From assembly GCA_031553565.1 (NCBI GenBank), contig JAVBLK010000031.1:1-56819 (forward strand): a DNA stretch of 56,819 nucleotides, read 5' to 3'. A model generated the notes under the pieces. The model saw nothing but the letters and a program-made list of their open reading frames with translations. It had not been told where the DNA came from and searched no databases. Of the stretch, positions 16,685 to 25,609 are shown one piece after another. How positions within the stretch are numbered: the stretch's first letter is position 1; each line of letters opens with the position of its first letter. A program made the position numbers and the translations under genes. Source of the DNA: JAVBLK01 sp031553565 (GTDB lineage Bacteria; Bacillota; Clostridia; Christensenellales; DUVY01).

Positions 16685-16844
16685 TACTAATCCTCATTTT
16701 AATTTACTAATCTTTCGCCATCTTTTCGGTACAAAGCCGCCTAAAATGCTCGCGCGTAGGCTTTGCTACGCGCTCCGCTTTTAGCCGGCTTTGCCCCAAA
16801 ATTCTATGCGAAATATTTAGGTAAATTATAAATGGTATTAGTAT
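16684..16844. mobile_element. Foldback element B (161 bp)
   Basis: Imperfect inverted ends: ATACTAATCCTCATTTTAAT at the left matches the complement of the right end ATACTAATACCATTTATAAT. The core is a nested palindrome, GCCGCCTAAAA against TTTTAGCCGGC, closing on CGCGTAG-GCTTTG-CTACGCG. No ORF. It is unrelated to family A and appears once in the window. Confidence 0.75.
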
Positions 16845-16906
16845 AACAATCGATTTGCTGTTTTTTATAGCGGTTTTCAAGGTTTTTTGATTGCAGTTTT
16901 TTCGTT

Positions 16907-16935
16907 TTGCGTTTTCTGATATGTTGTGATACAAT
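16907..16935 (+). promoter_or_regulatory. Promoter of the DUF4132 gene
   Basis: TTGCGT at 16907-16912 and TACAAT at 16930-16935, spacer 17. The ATG at 16945 is 9 nt after the -10 box. Confidence 0.6.
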
Positions 16936-16944
16936 ATATTGAAC

Positions 16945-18684
16945 ATGGATTTTGCGACTAAAGATGAATTAGTGCAGTTCGGCAGATCGGCGTTCGAATC
17001 TGCCGACAGCGCGTCTGTACTCTTGCCCGCTCTTACGGAGTTTCTATCGCAGCAGCGGTTCGACGACGTTTTTACCGTCGTAAAGTGTGCGTTTATCAAT
17101 ACAAACTATTACGGCGCAAAATATAATTCAAACATTCCTAACGCCAGTATAGAGGAACGTTATTTCGACCGCATGGTCGAGATACTTACCGGCCTCGGCT
17201 TCCCGGAAGATACATATATGCCGCTTATTATCGCGGCCTTCAACCCGAAAACGTCGGCCGAAGTTACGGCTTGGGCAAGGCCTGCGCGCGCCTTTTTCCT
17301 GCGGATCTGTCAGAAGGATTTTTATAAGGCTGCCGGCATTGTCGAAAGGCTGTGTTACGGCCAGAAATTTGCGCTCGACGTTCTGTACGAGGCCAGCCCC
17401 GATCTTTCCAAAGAATATCTTTTATCCCAGCTTAAAACCTGCACGTTTTATCAAAGCAAGCTTATACGTGAGTTTTTGACGTACCGCGCGCCGGAAACGC
17501 TGCCGCCGAAAAAGCCAAAGGACGCGGGCGGCGCGATCGATATAGAGATCGGGACTGCCGAAGAGCTGATCGAAATATGCAAGAGCCGCCGCGACCCGGG
17601 CACCGTTAAAAAGATAAAACAGGGATTGAAGCTTTTTGACAGCACGGACTTGCCCGCGCTTTGCGACTATTTGCTGTGCGATTTTGATGCGTCGCTGAAG
17701 AAGACCGAATATCTGTCGTCTTTTTTTGCAAGGTACGGCTCGGACGACGTCAAGGCGCTGCTTGCGGCCAGTATCAATATAGGCGAAAAGAAGAAATATG
17801 CCGGCGTTTTAAGCGCGCTTGAGCTCGATATGGAGGATATCGTTGACGAAAAGGTCAATGATATGGAGCTGGATTTATCCTACCGCAAGGCATTCGAGAT
17901 CGACGGCTTTACGCTGTATGTTGCGGTTACAAACAATTTGGGCGTCGTTATGCAGGACAGCGCGGGCAACCGTTTCACCTTTACGGAAGGGCGGGTGCCG
18001 CAGCGTTACAAGCTTATCAAAAAACACATCGACAGATATATGAAAACCCTGGAGGGCGAGCTGAACATCCAGAAGGAGCGGTTTTACAACGCCTACAGGT
18101 TTTTCAGGGCATGGCGGCACGAGACCTTTATGTCCAATATTGTAAAGAAGCCGCTGCTGTCCGCCGTCGCGTCCGAATTTTTTTGGGGCGAATACCGCGG
18201 CGAGAAGCTTATCAGCGTCTTTTATATCGAAAACGGTGAATTATTCGACCTGAATAAAAAACCGTATTGTATGGGCGGCGACACAGCCATCGCGCTGATC
18301 CATCCGGTCGAATTAGAGGGGCAGTTCGAGTTTTTAAAGCGGCTGTCCATGACACAGCCGTTCAGTCAGTTGAAGCGCGAGGTCTTTGCTATGCCGCCCG
18401 CGGTGCCCAACGTCGTCACACGTTTTCACGGCACAGTGATGCATTCGCAGGAGCTCATAAAAAAAATCAGGAAGTACGGCTGGAGGCCTGTAAAAAATCC
18501 CGACGGCAGCATTTGCGCGGCGAGAAAGGAATTCCCGGCTGTTTCGTGCGAGCTTTCGTTTCAAAGTATCTACAGCGACGTGGACGCGCTGATCACGATA
18601 GGCAATGCAAAACTAACGCCGGCCGTGCCGCAAAAGCGCGTTTACAGCGAGATTGCAAATGAGATATTTACTATCATAACGTAG
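16945..18684 (+). CDS. DUF4132-like protein
   Basis: 579 residues from ATG at 16945. The N-terminal 350 residues are helical and repeat-like, with alternating YLLSQLKTC and DLPALCDYLL segments resembling HEAT-type helices. The C-terminal half has DUF4132-like features: WRHETFMSN, FFWGEY, ALIHPVELEGQFEFLKRL, then QPFSQLKREVF and KYGWRPVKNPDG. Function is unknown; relatives are often linked to MolR/WGR-type proteins, none of which is seen here. No Shine-Dalgarno; probably leaderless. Weak terminator at 18754. Confidence 0.7.
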   Translation: MDFATKDELVQFGRSAFESADSASVLLPALTEFLSQQRFDDVFTVVKCAFINTNYYGAKYNSNIPNASIEERYFDRMVEILTGLGFPEDTYMPLIIAAFNPKTSAEVTAWARPARAFFLRICQKDFYKAAGIVERLCYGQKFALDVLYEASPDLSKEYLLSQLKTCTFYQSKLIREFLTYRAPETLPPKKPKDAGGAIDIEIGTAEELIEICKSRRDPGTVKKIKQGLKLFDSTDLPALCDYLLCDFDASLKKTEYLSSFFARYGSDDVKALLAASINIGEKKKYAGVLSALELDMEDIVDEKVNDMELDLSYRKAFEIDGFTLYVAVTNNLGVVMQDSAGNRFTFTEGRVPQRYKLIKKHIDRYMKTLEGELNIQKERFYNAYRFFRAWRHETFMSNIVKKPLLSAVASEFFWGEYRGEKLISVFYIENGELFDLNKKPYCMGGDTAIALIHPVELEGQFEFLKRLSMTQPFSQLKREVFAMPPAVPNVVTRFHGTVMHSQELIKKIRKYGWRPVKNPDGSICAARKEFPAVSCELSFQSIYSDVDALITIGNAKLTPAVPQKRVYSEIANEIFTIIT

Positions 18685-18753
18685 GCGGCATGGGGCCGCT
18701 GATATATGTAAAGCTTGTTTTTTGCGGCAAAAACAAGACGAATAAAAAGTGGG

Positions 18754-18774
18754 GGCGCTGATCGGGCGCCTTTT
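18754..18774 (+). terminator. Weak intrinsic terminator
   Basis: GGCGC and GCGCC separated by 7 nt, followed by TTTT. It ends the DUF4132 unit before the radical SAM operon. Confidence 0.5.
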
Positions 18775-18823
18775 GTGCTATTGAACAATATTTTGAAAAT
18801 TTGCCTTGTAAAAGCGGTATCGG

Positions 18824-20617
18824 ATGACAGGAAAGGTTGATATAGAAAAATTCTTATTATCGGTTGCAAAACCGTCGCGCTACACGGGGGGCGAGTACAA
18901 CAGCCCCGTATATAAGCCGGAGGCGGCTCTCGATTATCTTATGTGCTTTCCCGACGTCTACGAGGTCGCGATGTCAAATCTGGGTATAAAGATATTGCAG
19001 GGCGCGCTGAACGCCCGGCCGGATACTAACTGCGAGCGTTGCTTTGCGCCGTGGCCGGATATGGGCGCGGCGATGAAAGCTAATAACACTCCGCTATTCT
19101 CTCTGGAAACACGGAGGCCGGCCGCCGCCTTTGATATCATGGGCTTTTCACTGCAATATGAGCTCTCGTATACAAACGTTTTGTATATGCTTGACCTTGC
19201 CGGCGCGCCGTTTTTACGTGCGGAGCGCGAGGGCGGCGACTTTCCGCTGCTCATGGCGGGCGGGCCGTGCGCGGTCAATCCGCTGCCCGTATCCGACATA
19301 TTCGACATATTCGTGATAGGTGACGGCGAGGAAGCGATAACCGAGCTTGCCGCGCTGTATATCGTGCAAAAGAAGAAACTTAAGGGCGCGGGGCGCGCGG
19401 CTGTAAATAAGGCGTTTTTAAAGGCCGCAAGCGGCGTACCCGGCGTATATATACCGGCGGAGGGCACGGAAAAAAAGGTTGTCCGGCGCATATTGCCCGA
19501 TCTCAACAAGGCGTTTTTCCCAAAAGACCTTATCGTGCCGAACATCGAGGCGGTGCACGACCGCGCGGTCGTCGAGGTTTTTAGGGGATGCTCGCGCGGG
19601 TGCCGGTTTTGCCAGGCGGGGTTTATTTACAGGCCGGTGCGGAACCGGGACGAAAGCCTTTGCAAGGCGATAATAGAGGAGACGGTCGAAAAAACAGGGT
19701 TTGACGAGGTGACGTTAAGCTCGCTGTCTACCGGCGACTATCCGCGCCTGCCGCAGCTTATCGCCGGCTTGCAGGATATGCTGCGTGAAAAACGGGTAAA
19801 CCTTGCGCTGCCGTCGCAAAGGCTTGACAGCTTTGAGAGCGACTTGAATCTGGGCGCAAAGCGCAGCGGCAGCCTTACCTTTGCGCCGGAGGCAGGGACA
19901 CAGCGGCTGAGGAACGTAATAAATAAAAACATTACCGACGAGCATATCGAAAGCGCGGTGACGGCGGCCTTCCGTCAAGGGTTTTCCACGATCAAGCTGT
20001 ATTTCATGCTGGGGCTGCCGACCGAGACGGACGAGGATATACAGGGCATAGCGGACGTTTGCAGGAAAATCAAGGGGCTTTACTATAAGCACCGCACGGC
20101 GAAGAAAGGTCTCAGCCTTTCGGCAAGCTGCTCGGTATTCATCCCGAAGCCATTTACGCCTTTTCAGTGGGAGGCGCAGATAACGCCGGAGACGGCGACG
20201 GCCAGGCAGAAGTTTTTAAAATACGAGCTGGGTAAATCGGGAATAGCGTTCCACTATCACGATATGACCGTGTCGCGGCTGGAGGCGGCGTTTTCGCGCG
20301 GCGACAAGAGGCTTTCAAGCGCGCTAATAAGGGCGTACAACAGCGGCTGTATGTTCGACGGGTGGTCAGAGCTGTTTGATTACGATAAATGGACGGAGGC
20401 CTTTAAGGGCGCGGGGCTCGAGATAGAGGAATACTCGGGCGCGGCGGATCATAGCAAGCCGCTGCCGTGGGAATTTATCGATATCGGCGTTACACGAGAG
20501 TTTTTTGTTTCCGAGCGTGAAAAGGCGTATGCCGCCGCCGTAACGCCCGACTGCCGCATCAGTTGCGGGGGCTGCGGCATTGCTGCGCGTGTGCCGGAAT
20601 GCAACGGAGGGGTGTAA
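18824..20617 (+). CDS. B12-binding-type radical SAM protein (TIGR03960 family)
   Basis: 597 residues. The N-terminal region (about 1-220) contains FPDVYEVAMSNLGIKIL and MAGGPCAVNP, as in TIGR03960 proteins with a B12-binding-like domain. The radical SAM cluster motif is RGCSRGCRFCQ near residue 258, followed by RPVRNRDES; the SAM core continues through FAPEAGTQRLRNVINK. A C-terminal CRISCGGCG may bind a further cluster. The reaction is unknown. In Clostridia this gene is usually followed by the DUF2344 gene and RNase G, as here, suggesting a link to RNA or ribosome biology. No clear Shine-Dalgarno. Confidence 0.9.
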   Translation: MTGKVDIEKFLLSVAKPSRYTGGEYNSPVYKPEAALDYLMCFPDVYEVAMSNLGIKILQGALNARPDTNCERCFAPWPDMGAAMKANNTPLFSLETRRPAAAFDIMGFSLQYELSYTNVLYMLDLAGAPFLRAEREGGDFPLLMAGGPCAVNPLPVSDIFDIFVIGDGEEAITELAALYIVQKKKLKGAGRAAVNKAFLKAASGVPGVYIPAEGTEKKVVRRILPDLNKAFFPKDLIVPNIEAVHDRAVVEVFRGCSRGCRFCQAGFIYRPVRNRDESLCKAIIEETVEKTGFDEVTLSSLSTGDYPRLPQLIAGLQDMLREKRVNLALPSQRLDSFESDLNLGAKRSGSLTFAPEAGTQRLRNVINKNITDEHIESAVTAAFRQGFSTIKLYFMLGLPTETDEDIQGIADVCRKIKGLYYKHRTAKKGLSLSASCSVFIPKPFTPFQWEAQITPETATARQKFLKYELGKSGIAFHYHDMTVSRLEAAFSRGDKRLSSALIRAYNSGCMFDGWSELFDYDKWTEAFKGAGLEIEEYSGAADHSKPLPWEFIDIGVTREFFVSEREKAYAAAVTPDCRISCGGCGIAARVPECNGGV

Positions 20618-20624
20618 AAGGGAT

Positions 20625-21251
20625 ATGCTGCTGTTGACGCTTGAAAAAACAGGCAGTGCGGCCTATATCCCGCACGTCGATTACCTGCGCGCAGTCATCA
20701 GGACCATCAGGCGCGCGGGCCTTGCCGTCGGTTACAGCGAGGGCTACAGTCCGCATATGCTGCTGTACTTCGGCCCGCCGCTGCCCGTAGGGACCGAAAG
20801 CGTCTGCGAACTGTGCGCGGCGGTGACCAGCGAGGCGCCCGCCGCTTTTATGGAAAGGTACAACGCGGTTTGCCCTGACGGGATGAGTGCTTTATCCGCG
20901 GAAACCGTACAGGACGGAACAAGCCCGTCGGGGCAGGCACGGGCGGCGGAGTACGAGATTTCGTTTCCCGGCGCGGACGGCTTGCCGATAAACGAAATAA
21001 TAAAGCTGGATAAGCTTATCGCCGTCTACACGGACAAGGACGGGCAAAAGGAAAAGGATATACGCGGCGGGATATATTCGATCGTAAGAACGGACAGAAA
21101 GGACACTATGAAATGCGTTTTGGCGGCGGGGAACGACAATCTGCGCGCCGACAGGTTCTTGCATGCCGCGGCGGGCTTTTGCGGCATTGACCTTAAGGAT
21201 AAGCGCGTTACCGTAAAACGCACAAAAATCTATAACAGCAAGCCTTTATAA
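20625..21251 (+). CDS. DUF2344/TIGR03936 radical SAM-associated protein
   Basis: 208 residues from ATG at 20625, with AAAAGGGA just upstream; a longer frame from 20580 lies inside the previous gene. Family signature residues are AYIPHVDYLRAVIRTIRRAG, then YSEGYSPHMLLYFGPPLPVGTES. It is always found with the TIGR03960 protein, 7 bp upstream here, and is presumed its partner. No membrane segment. The biochemical role is unknown. Confidence 0.88.
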   Translation: MLLLTLEKTGSAAYIPHVDYLRAVIRTIRRAGLAVGYSEGYSPHMLLYFGPPLPVGTESVCELCAAVTSEAPAAFMERYNAVCPDGMSALSAETVQDGTSPSGQARAAEYEISFPGADGLPINEIIKLDKLIAVYTDKDGQKEKDIRGGIYSIVRTDRKDTMKCVLAAGNDNLRADRFLHAAAGFCGIDLKDKRVTVKRTKIYNSKPL

Positions 21252-21277
21252 AGAAACAAGGAAAGCTTCAGGCCGGA

Positions 21278-22789
21278 ATGAACTCTGTAATACTAATTGA
21301 TGCGAATATCGAATCGATCAAGGTGGCGGTGACCGAGGAAGGCCGCCTTGCAGAGTTTCACGTTGCCGGAAGCTCCTCGCAAAGGCTTGTCGGCAACATT
21401 TACAAGGGAAAGGTTGTCAACGTACTGCCGGGGATGCATGCGGCGTTCGTTAATTACGGCGGCAATAAAAACGGCTATCTTTCGGCGGACGACATACTTG
21501 TTGACAAGACCGAGTTGTTCGCGTCAAATTCCGAAATGCACCTGCCGGGGCTGTCCGCCTTAAAAGAGGGCGACATGGTCATGGTGCAGGTCGTAAAGGA
21601 TGAGAACGGGACAAAGGGCGCGCGCCTTTCGCAGCACGTATCGCTGCCCGGCCGTTTTGCGGTCCTCCTGCCCACAGTCGATTATTTGGGGATCTCGCGC
21701 AAGATCGAGGACGAGCCTGCGCGGGCAGAGCTTGCCGGGATCATCGCAAGGATTGACAGAAACGGCTGCGGCGTAATAGTCCGGACGGCGGCGGCCGAGG
21801 CCTCGGCGCGGCAGATCTCATCCGAAATAAAATTCCTGATGGCGCAGTGGGACGGGATCAAGGCCGCGTTCGAGAGATCCGAGGGCAAGGAGCTGGTTTT
21901 TTCCGAGGGCGACCTTGCGTACTGCGCGATACGCGATCTTGTCAACGACAGCGTGCAAAAAATAGTTATCAATGACGCAGGTGTTTTCGCCTCGATAGAA
22001 AAACAGATGGCGAGCGGGGTTTTGAAGCGTTACGCGAAGCGGCTGGAGCTTTACGGCGGCGGCGACGGGCTTTTCGACGCATATAATGTTAACCCGCAGA
22101 TAGAGGCGCTCTTGGGCAACCGCGTCGAGCTGGAAAACAAGGCGTATATCGTGATCGACAAAACCGAGGCGATGACGGTCGTAGACGTCAATACGGGAGC
22201 ATTTATAGGCGACGACGATATGGAGCAGACCGCTTTCGAGACAAACCTTATCGCCGCCCGCGAAATCGCGCGGCAGTTGCGCCTCAGAAATACCGGCGGC
22301 ATTATTGTTATTGATTTTATCGATATGGCCCTTGACGAGCATAATAACGCCGTTGTGGATTATTTAAAGAAATGTTTAAAGGCCGACCGCACCAAGACAC
22401 AGGTACTGGGGATGACCGCCCTCGGCCTTGTCGAGATGACCAGAAAGAAGCAGAACAAAGAAACCGCCGTCTACCTGACGCAGGAATGTATATATTGCAA
22501 GGGCGCCGGCCGGCTGTATTCGGCGGCGGTGATCGTTGACAAGATCCGTTCCGCCGTCGAAAAGATAATCGCCGATATCCAGCCCAGCGCCGTCGTCATG
22601 ACGGTCAATCCGATGCTTGTCGAATCGCTTTTCGGGAACCGCGTGCTCTCGGAATTATGTGAAACCGACTGGCAGGGCAAGCGTATTTATGTCGTTCCTG
22701 ACGAAAAGATCCATATGCACAGCTATAAGATCCAGATAGAGACTAAGAATATACTCGACTTGCCGGAAAACGCAATGCTTTTGTATTAA
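21278..22789 (+). CDS. rng: Ribonuclease E/G family protein
   Basis: 503 residues, RNase G-sized, without the long C-terminal scaffold of RNase E. The S1 domain occupies about residues 37-125 (GNIYKGKVVNVLPGMHAAFVNYG). Catalytic metal Asp residues lie in VVDVNTGAF and IVIDFIDMA. The zinc-link Cys pair is in CIYCKGAGR. It should cleave single-stranded RNA in rRNA maturation or mRNA decay. It is third gene of the radical SAM-DUF2344-rng operon; AAGGAAAG precedes the start. Clostridial operons of this type commonly continue into rplU and rpmA; here the operon ends in strong hairpins. Confidence 0.93.
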   Translation: MNSVILIDANIESIKVAVTEEGRLAEFHVAGSSSQRLVGNIYKGKVVNVLPGMHAAFVNYGGNKNGYLSADDILVDKTELFASNSEMHLPGLSALKEGDMVMVQVVKDENGTKGARLSQHVSLPGRFAVLLPTVDYLGISRKIEDEPARAELAGIIARIDRNGCGVIVRTAAAEASARQISSEIKFLMAQWDGIKAAFERSEGKELVFSEGDLAYCAIRDLVNDSVQKIVINDAGVFASIEKQMASGVLKRYAKRLELYGGGDGLFDAYNVNPQIEALLGNRVELENKAYIVIDKTEAMTVVDVNTGAFIGDDDMEQTAFETNLIAAREIARQLRLRNTGGIIVIDFIDMALDEHNNAVVDYLKKCLKADRTKTQVLGMTALGLVEMTRKKQNKETAVYLTQECIYCKGAGRLYSAAVIVDKIRSAVEKIIADIQPSAVVMTVNPMLVESLFGNRVLSELCETDWQGKRIYVVPDEKIHMHSYKIQIETKNILDLPENAMLLY

Positions 22790-22796
22790 GGCTTTT

Positions 22797-22870
22797 CAAG
22801 GGGGGCTAACTCGCAATTTTGATTTATCTCTGAAACGAGATAAATCAAAACCGCTCCTACGCCCCCCCTT
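22797..22870 (+). terminator. Compound hairpin after rng
   Basis: Outer stem of 10 perfect pairs, CAAGGGGGGC (22797-22806) with GCCCCCCTTG (22861-22870). Inside is a second 14-bp perfect stem, TTTTGATTTATCTC with GAGATAAATCAAAA (22817-22850). It begins 7 bp after the rng stop. No T tract follows directly, so it may protect the 3' end rather than stop transcription. Confidence 0.6.
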
Positions 22871-22882
22871 GAGCAACCCCCA

Positions 22883-22917
22883 GGGGACCGAAAAAAAATC
22901 ATAGATTTTTTTTGTCC
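22883..22917 (+). terminator. Second hairpin with A8/T8 stem
   Basis: GGGAC, a CG bulge, then AAAAAAAATC paired with GATTTTTTTT and GTCCC. The T8 run lies in the stem, so it could also serve as the tract of a terminator formed with upstream sequence. Confidence 0.5.
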
Positions 22918-22936
22918 CATTAAGGGCGGAATTGAA

Positions 22937-23102
22937 ATACTAAAATGCGTCTGAGATAAAACATATTCGCGAGCGGGGTTTGGATGTCTATGGCTTGGAA
23001 AGGTTCTTTCCCGTACCCGCAGCGGTACGGGAAATGGTTCTTTCCATGCCATAGGCGCCAAAAGACGCCGCGATATATTTTGGCTCTGATGCAGTTTAGT
23101 AT
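22937..23102. mobile_element. Foldback element C (166 bp)
   Basis: Long imperfect inverted repeat: ATACTAAAATGCGTCTGAG at the left matches the complement of the right end (ATACTAAACTGCATCAGAG). Inward lie CTATGGC and TGGAAAG paired with CTTTCCA and GCCATAG, then TTTCCCGTACC paired with GGTACGGGAAA at 23007-23034. No ORF spans it credibly. It is structurally like a MITE but different in sequence from families A and B. Confidence 0.7.
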
Positions 23103-23256
23103 ACAAAACGCGGTTCTAAAATTCCGGGATTGTTTGGATTATTGTTTTTTACATCAGTTCTCAAGTTCGCGTGACAAAGCGATGCGTCCGTTTTCAAGTC
23201 TTTACATGCTTATATCATTTTTCTAAATGCGCTGAGTTGTGATATAATTTAACTTA

Positions 23257-23297
23257 GGAACCGATGAATGATCCGGCATGATTTATTCATCGCTTCC
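23257..23297. mobile_element. Miniature family A element (41 bp)
   Basis: Only the two inverted ends remain: GGAACCGATGAATGATCC at the left and the complement ending CATCGCTTCC. The whole interior is deleted. It lies between a TATAAT box (23243-23248) and the start codon at 23312, so it would be transcribed as a 5' leader hairpin. Confidence 0.75.
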
Positions 23298-23311
23298 TCA
23301 ATTCTTTTTTT

Positions 23312-25537
23312 ATGAGATATATCAACAAAGAATACGGATTTACGTTCCGGCCGCCTTTTTTCGATAAGTTCTATGAGGAGCTTAATAAGGGGCCGGCTTT
23401 GTCAAACGAAAATTTTCCCGGTAAATATATTATCGGCGCGGGTTATGATTATTCCGCTATAAACGGCGCGGTCTTTTGCGGCAAAAACGGGTCGCTGTGG
23501 GGGATGCGCGTTCTCTATCATAACGGCAAGAAATGGCTGGACAACGATGACTTTATCCGCCACCTTGGCGTTGGCTGCGCCAATACGCCCGACGGCAGCT
23601 TTGCGCATTTTTCCAGCGGGCCGCTCTCGGTCAAGTGGGCGCGGCATAACGAGCAGTCTATGGCCGTCGAGGTCTCGGCGCGAAAGAAGCTGAGGGTCAG
23701 GGTCATATTTTACCCGGTCTATCAATGGCCGGGCGAGCTGTCTATCGAGGGCAGCTTTGTCAAAGGCCGGTCGCCGCACGTGGGCGTAGTAGGCGGCGAT
23801 ATAACTTTGACCGACGCCTGCGCCGTTTATAAAAACCGCTATCAGGTCATAAAGGACGACTCGCCGGAGCGTGAGTTTTTTATGGCGCAAAGCTATGTCA
23901 AGCCCGCTGACACCGCAAACGGCGCCTTCAACGAGGCGATCATGGAATTCTGGCTGGGGAAGGGGCTGTCCAAGATCTATATTTACGCGTGCGTGGGCGA
24001 GGAAAGCGTGCTGGCAATGGAAGTCCCGCGCATCGATAAGGTCGTAAAGCTTATCGAGACCAGCGAGCTTCGGTACGGCGTTGACAAGGCGTCTGGGACA
24101 GGGCATCTGGGCCGCTCCGTCGAGGGGATGATGAACTCGATCCTGTGGAGCCGCATTTATTACCCGTACTTATTGCAGGTGATCCACAGCCCGAAGCGCG
24201 CGCTTTTAAACAACCATTTCGATTTGAGCGGCACAGACGAGAATTGCGCCGCGCTGCTTGCGGCATATATCGGCGGCGCGCGGCCGGAGGCGCAGCTTAA
24301 ATATACCGTTGACGACAGGATCATGGCGCTTATGACGGTATGGCATATATTTATGCACAGCAACGACAAGGATGGCTTTTGCGGCCTTTACGACAGGCTT
24401 AAGTTGCTTTATCCGCCGTCCGATACCGCGCTGATCACCTCAAGCGACGCTTCCCTCAACGAAATCGCATATAAATGGACGGACTCGCCGCTTAAGGAAA
24501 CTGAGTACGGACAGGCGATGCACTCGCTGGATCTGAGCTGTTTCAAGCTGATGGCGTTTGATACGCTGGAAAGGATGTCGGCGCATTTTGATGACCGCGA
24601 CGCTGAAAAGGAATACCGGCAGGCGAAAAAAGAGCTTATTAAACTGATCAATTCAACCTTTTGGAACGAGCAAAAGGGCATGTACCTGAACCGGTATGTC
24701 ACCGGCACCTGGGCGCTGCACAGCGGCGCGACCGGGTTTTATCCTTTGGCTGCCGGCGCGGTCGATACGCCGGACAAGCTGAGCCGTTTAGTCAACAGCC
24801 TTACCGACCCCAGGAAATTCTGGGGCGAATACCCGGTACCCACGCTGTCGCGCGACGATGAGAATTATGGCAAGAGGAAGGTCAACCCCGGCGGAAGGCC
24901 CGGACCTGCGTACCTGCAATACAGGGGCAGCGTCGTGCCGTATGTAAACTATCTGCTCTATCACGGGCTGGTGCGCTACGGCTTGGACAGGATCGCCGGC
25001 GAGGTTGCGTACAAGAGCGTTATGCTGTGGCGGAACACCAAGGATACGGGCATTGAGAACTACAGTATGTATCTGCCCAACGGAAAGCGCATAAAGTCGC
25101 GCGAATACCTTTCCAATACGGGAAATATGCTGGCGCTGATGGGCGTGCAGGAGCTTATCGATATCGACTATTTCCGCCCCGACCGCAAGGTCGCGTTGCG
25201 TTTCGGCACGTTCGTGCGCGGCAGCCACAGCGTCACAAACATAAGGCTGCTAAGCAGAAGCTATTCGGTCGAGGTAGGGCCGCTTAATACAACGCTTTTG
25301 ATCGACGGCAAGAACCTTTTCAAGGCCGAGGGCGGCAGGTGCGTTGTGCGCCAGTTTTTAAAGATACGCGGCGGCTATGAATTCCTTATCGACGCACAGA
25401 GCGTGCTGAGCGTAAACGTCTATGTCTATAAGGACGAGGATACGCGCAAGGACTACGCCCTGCATTTCGACGTCCCCGAGGGCAAAAGCAGGGTGAGGAT
25501 AGAGGATAAACAGGTCACTATCCTGGTCATATTTTAA
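23312..25537 (+). CDS. MGH1/GH63-like glycoside hydrolase
   Basis: 741 residues. The N-terminal part (to about 230) is beta-rich, and the C-terminal (alpha/alpha)6-type region matches the GH63/mannosylglycerate-hydrolase-like fold: FWNEQKGMYLNRY, GATGFYPLAAG, FWGEYPVPTLSRDD and a RGSVVPYVNYLLYHGLVRYG segment equivalent to the family's WRGP-WPxxNYL block. The substrate is unknown. There is no signal peptide, so it acts on an intracellular sugar. ATG at 23312 has no Shine-Dalgarno. It stands alone. Confidence 0.8.
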   Translation: MRYINKEYGFTFRPPFFDKFYEELNKGPALSNENFPGKYIIGAGYDYSAINGAVFCGKNGSLWGMRVLYHNGKKWLDNDDFIRHLGVGCANTPDGSFAHFSSGPLSVKWARHNEQSMAVEVSARKKLRVRVIFYPVYQWPGELSIEGSFVKGRSPHVGVVGGDITLTDACAVYKNRYQVIKDDSPEREFFMAQSYVKPADTANGAFNEAIMEFWLGKGLSKIYIYACVGEESVLAMEVPRIDKVVKLIETSELRYGVDKASGTGHLGRSVEGMMNSILWSRIYYPYLLQVIHSPKRALLNNHFDLSGTDENCAALLAAYIGGARPEAQLKYTVDDRIMALMTVWHIFMHSNDKDGFCGLYDRLKLLYPPSDTALITSSDASLNEIAYKWTDSPLKETEYGQAMHSLDLSCFKLMAFDTLERMSAHFDDRDAEKEYRQAKKELIKLINSTFWNEQKGMYLNRYVTGTWALHSGATGFYPLAAGAVDTPDKLSRLVNSLTDPRKFWGEYPVPTLSRDDENYGKRKVNPGGRPGPAYLQYRGSVVPYVNYLLYHGLVRYGLDRIAGEVAYKSVMLWRNTKDTGIENYSMYLPNGKRIKSREYLSNTGNMLALMGVQELIDIDYFRPDRKVALRFGTFVRGSHSVTNIRLLSRSYSVEVGPLNTTLLIDGKNLFKAEGGRCVVRQFLKIRGGYEFLIDAQSVLSVNVYVYKDEDTRKDYALHFDVPEGKSRVRIEDKQVTILVIF

Positions 25538-25542
25538 GGTAT

Positions 25543-25560
25543 TTGTTCAGCGGTTCCTTA
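25543..25560. repeat. Family A right-end remnant
   Basis: TTCAGCGGTTCCTTA matches the right inverted repeat of family A copies (compare 48764-48777). No partner end is nearby, so this is a relic between the glycosidase and rdgB. Confidence 0.45.
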
Positions 25561-25609
25561 ATGCGCGGGACATTTACTACAATAGTATTTTTGAGGAAAA
25601 AGAAAAGAA

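Noticed and set aside
22984..23226. 80-codon plus-strand ORF
   Set aside because: It runs through the foldback C hairpins, lacks a ribosome site and has no recognisable protein features.
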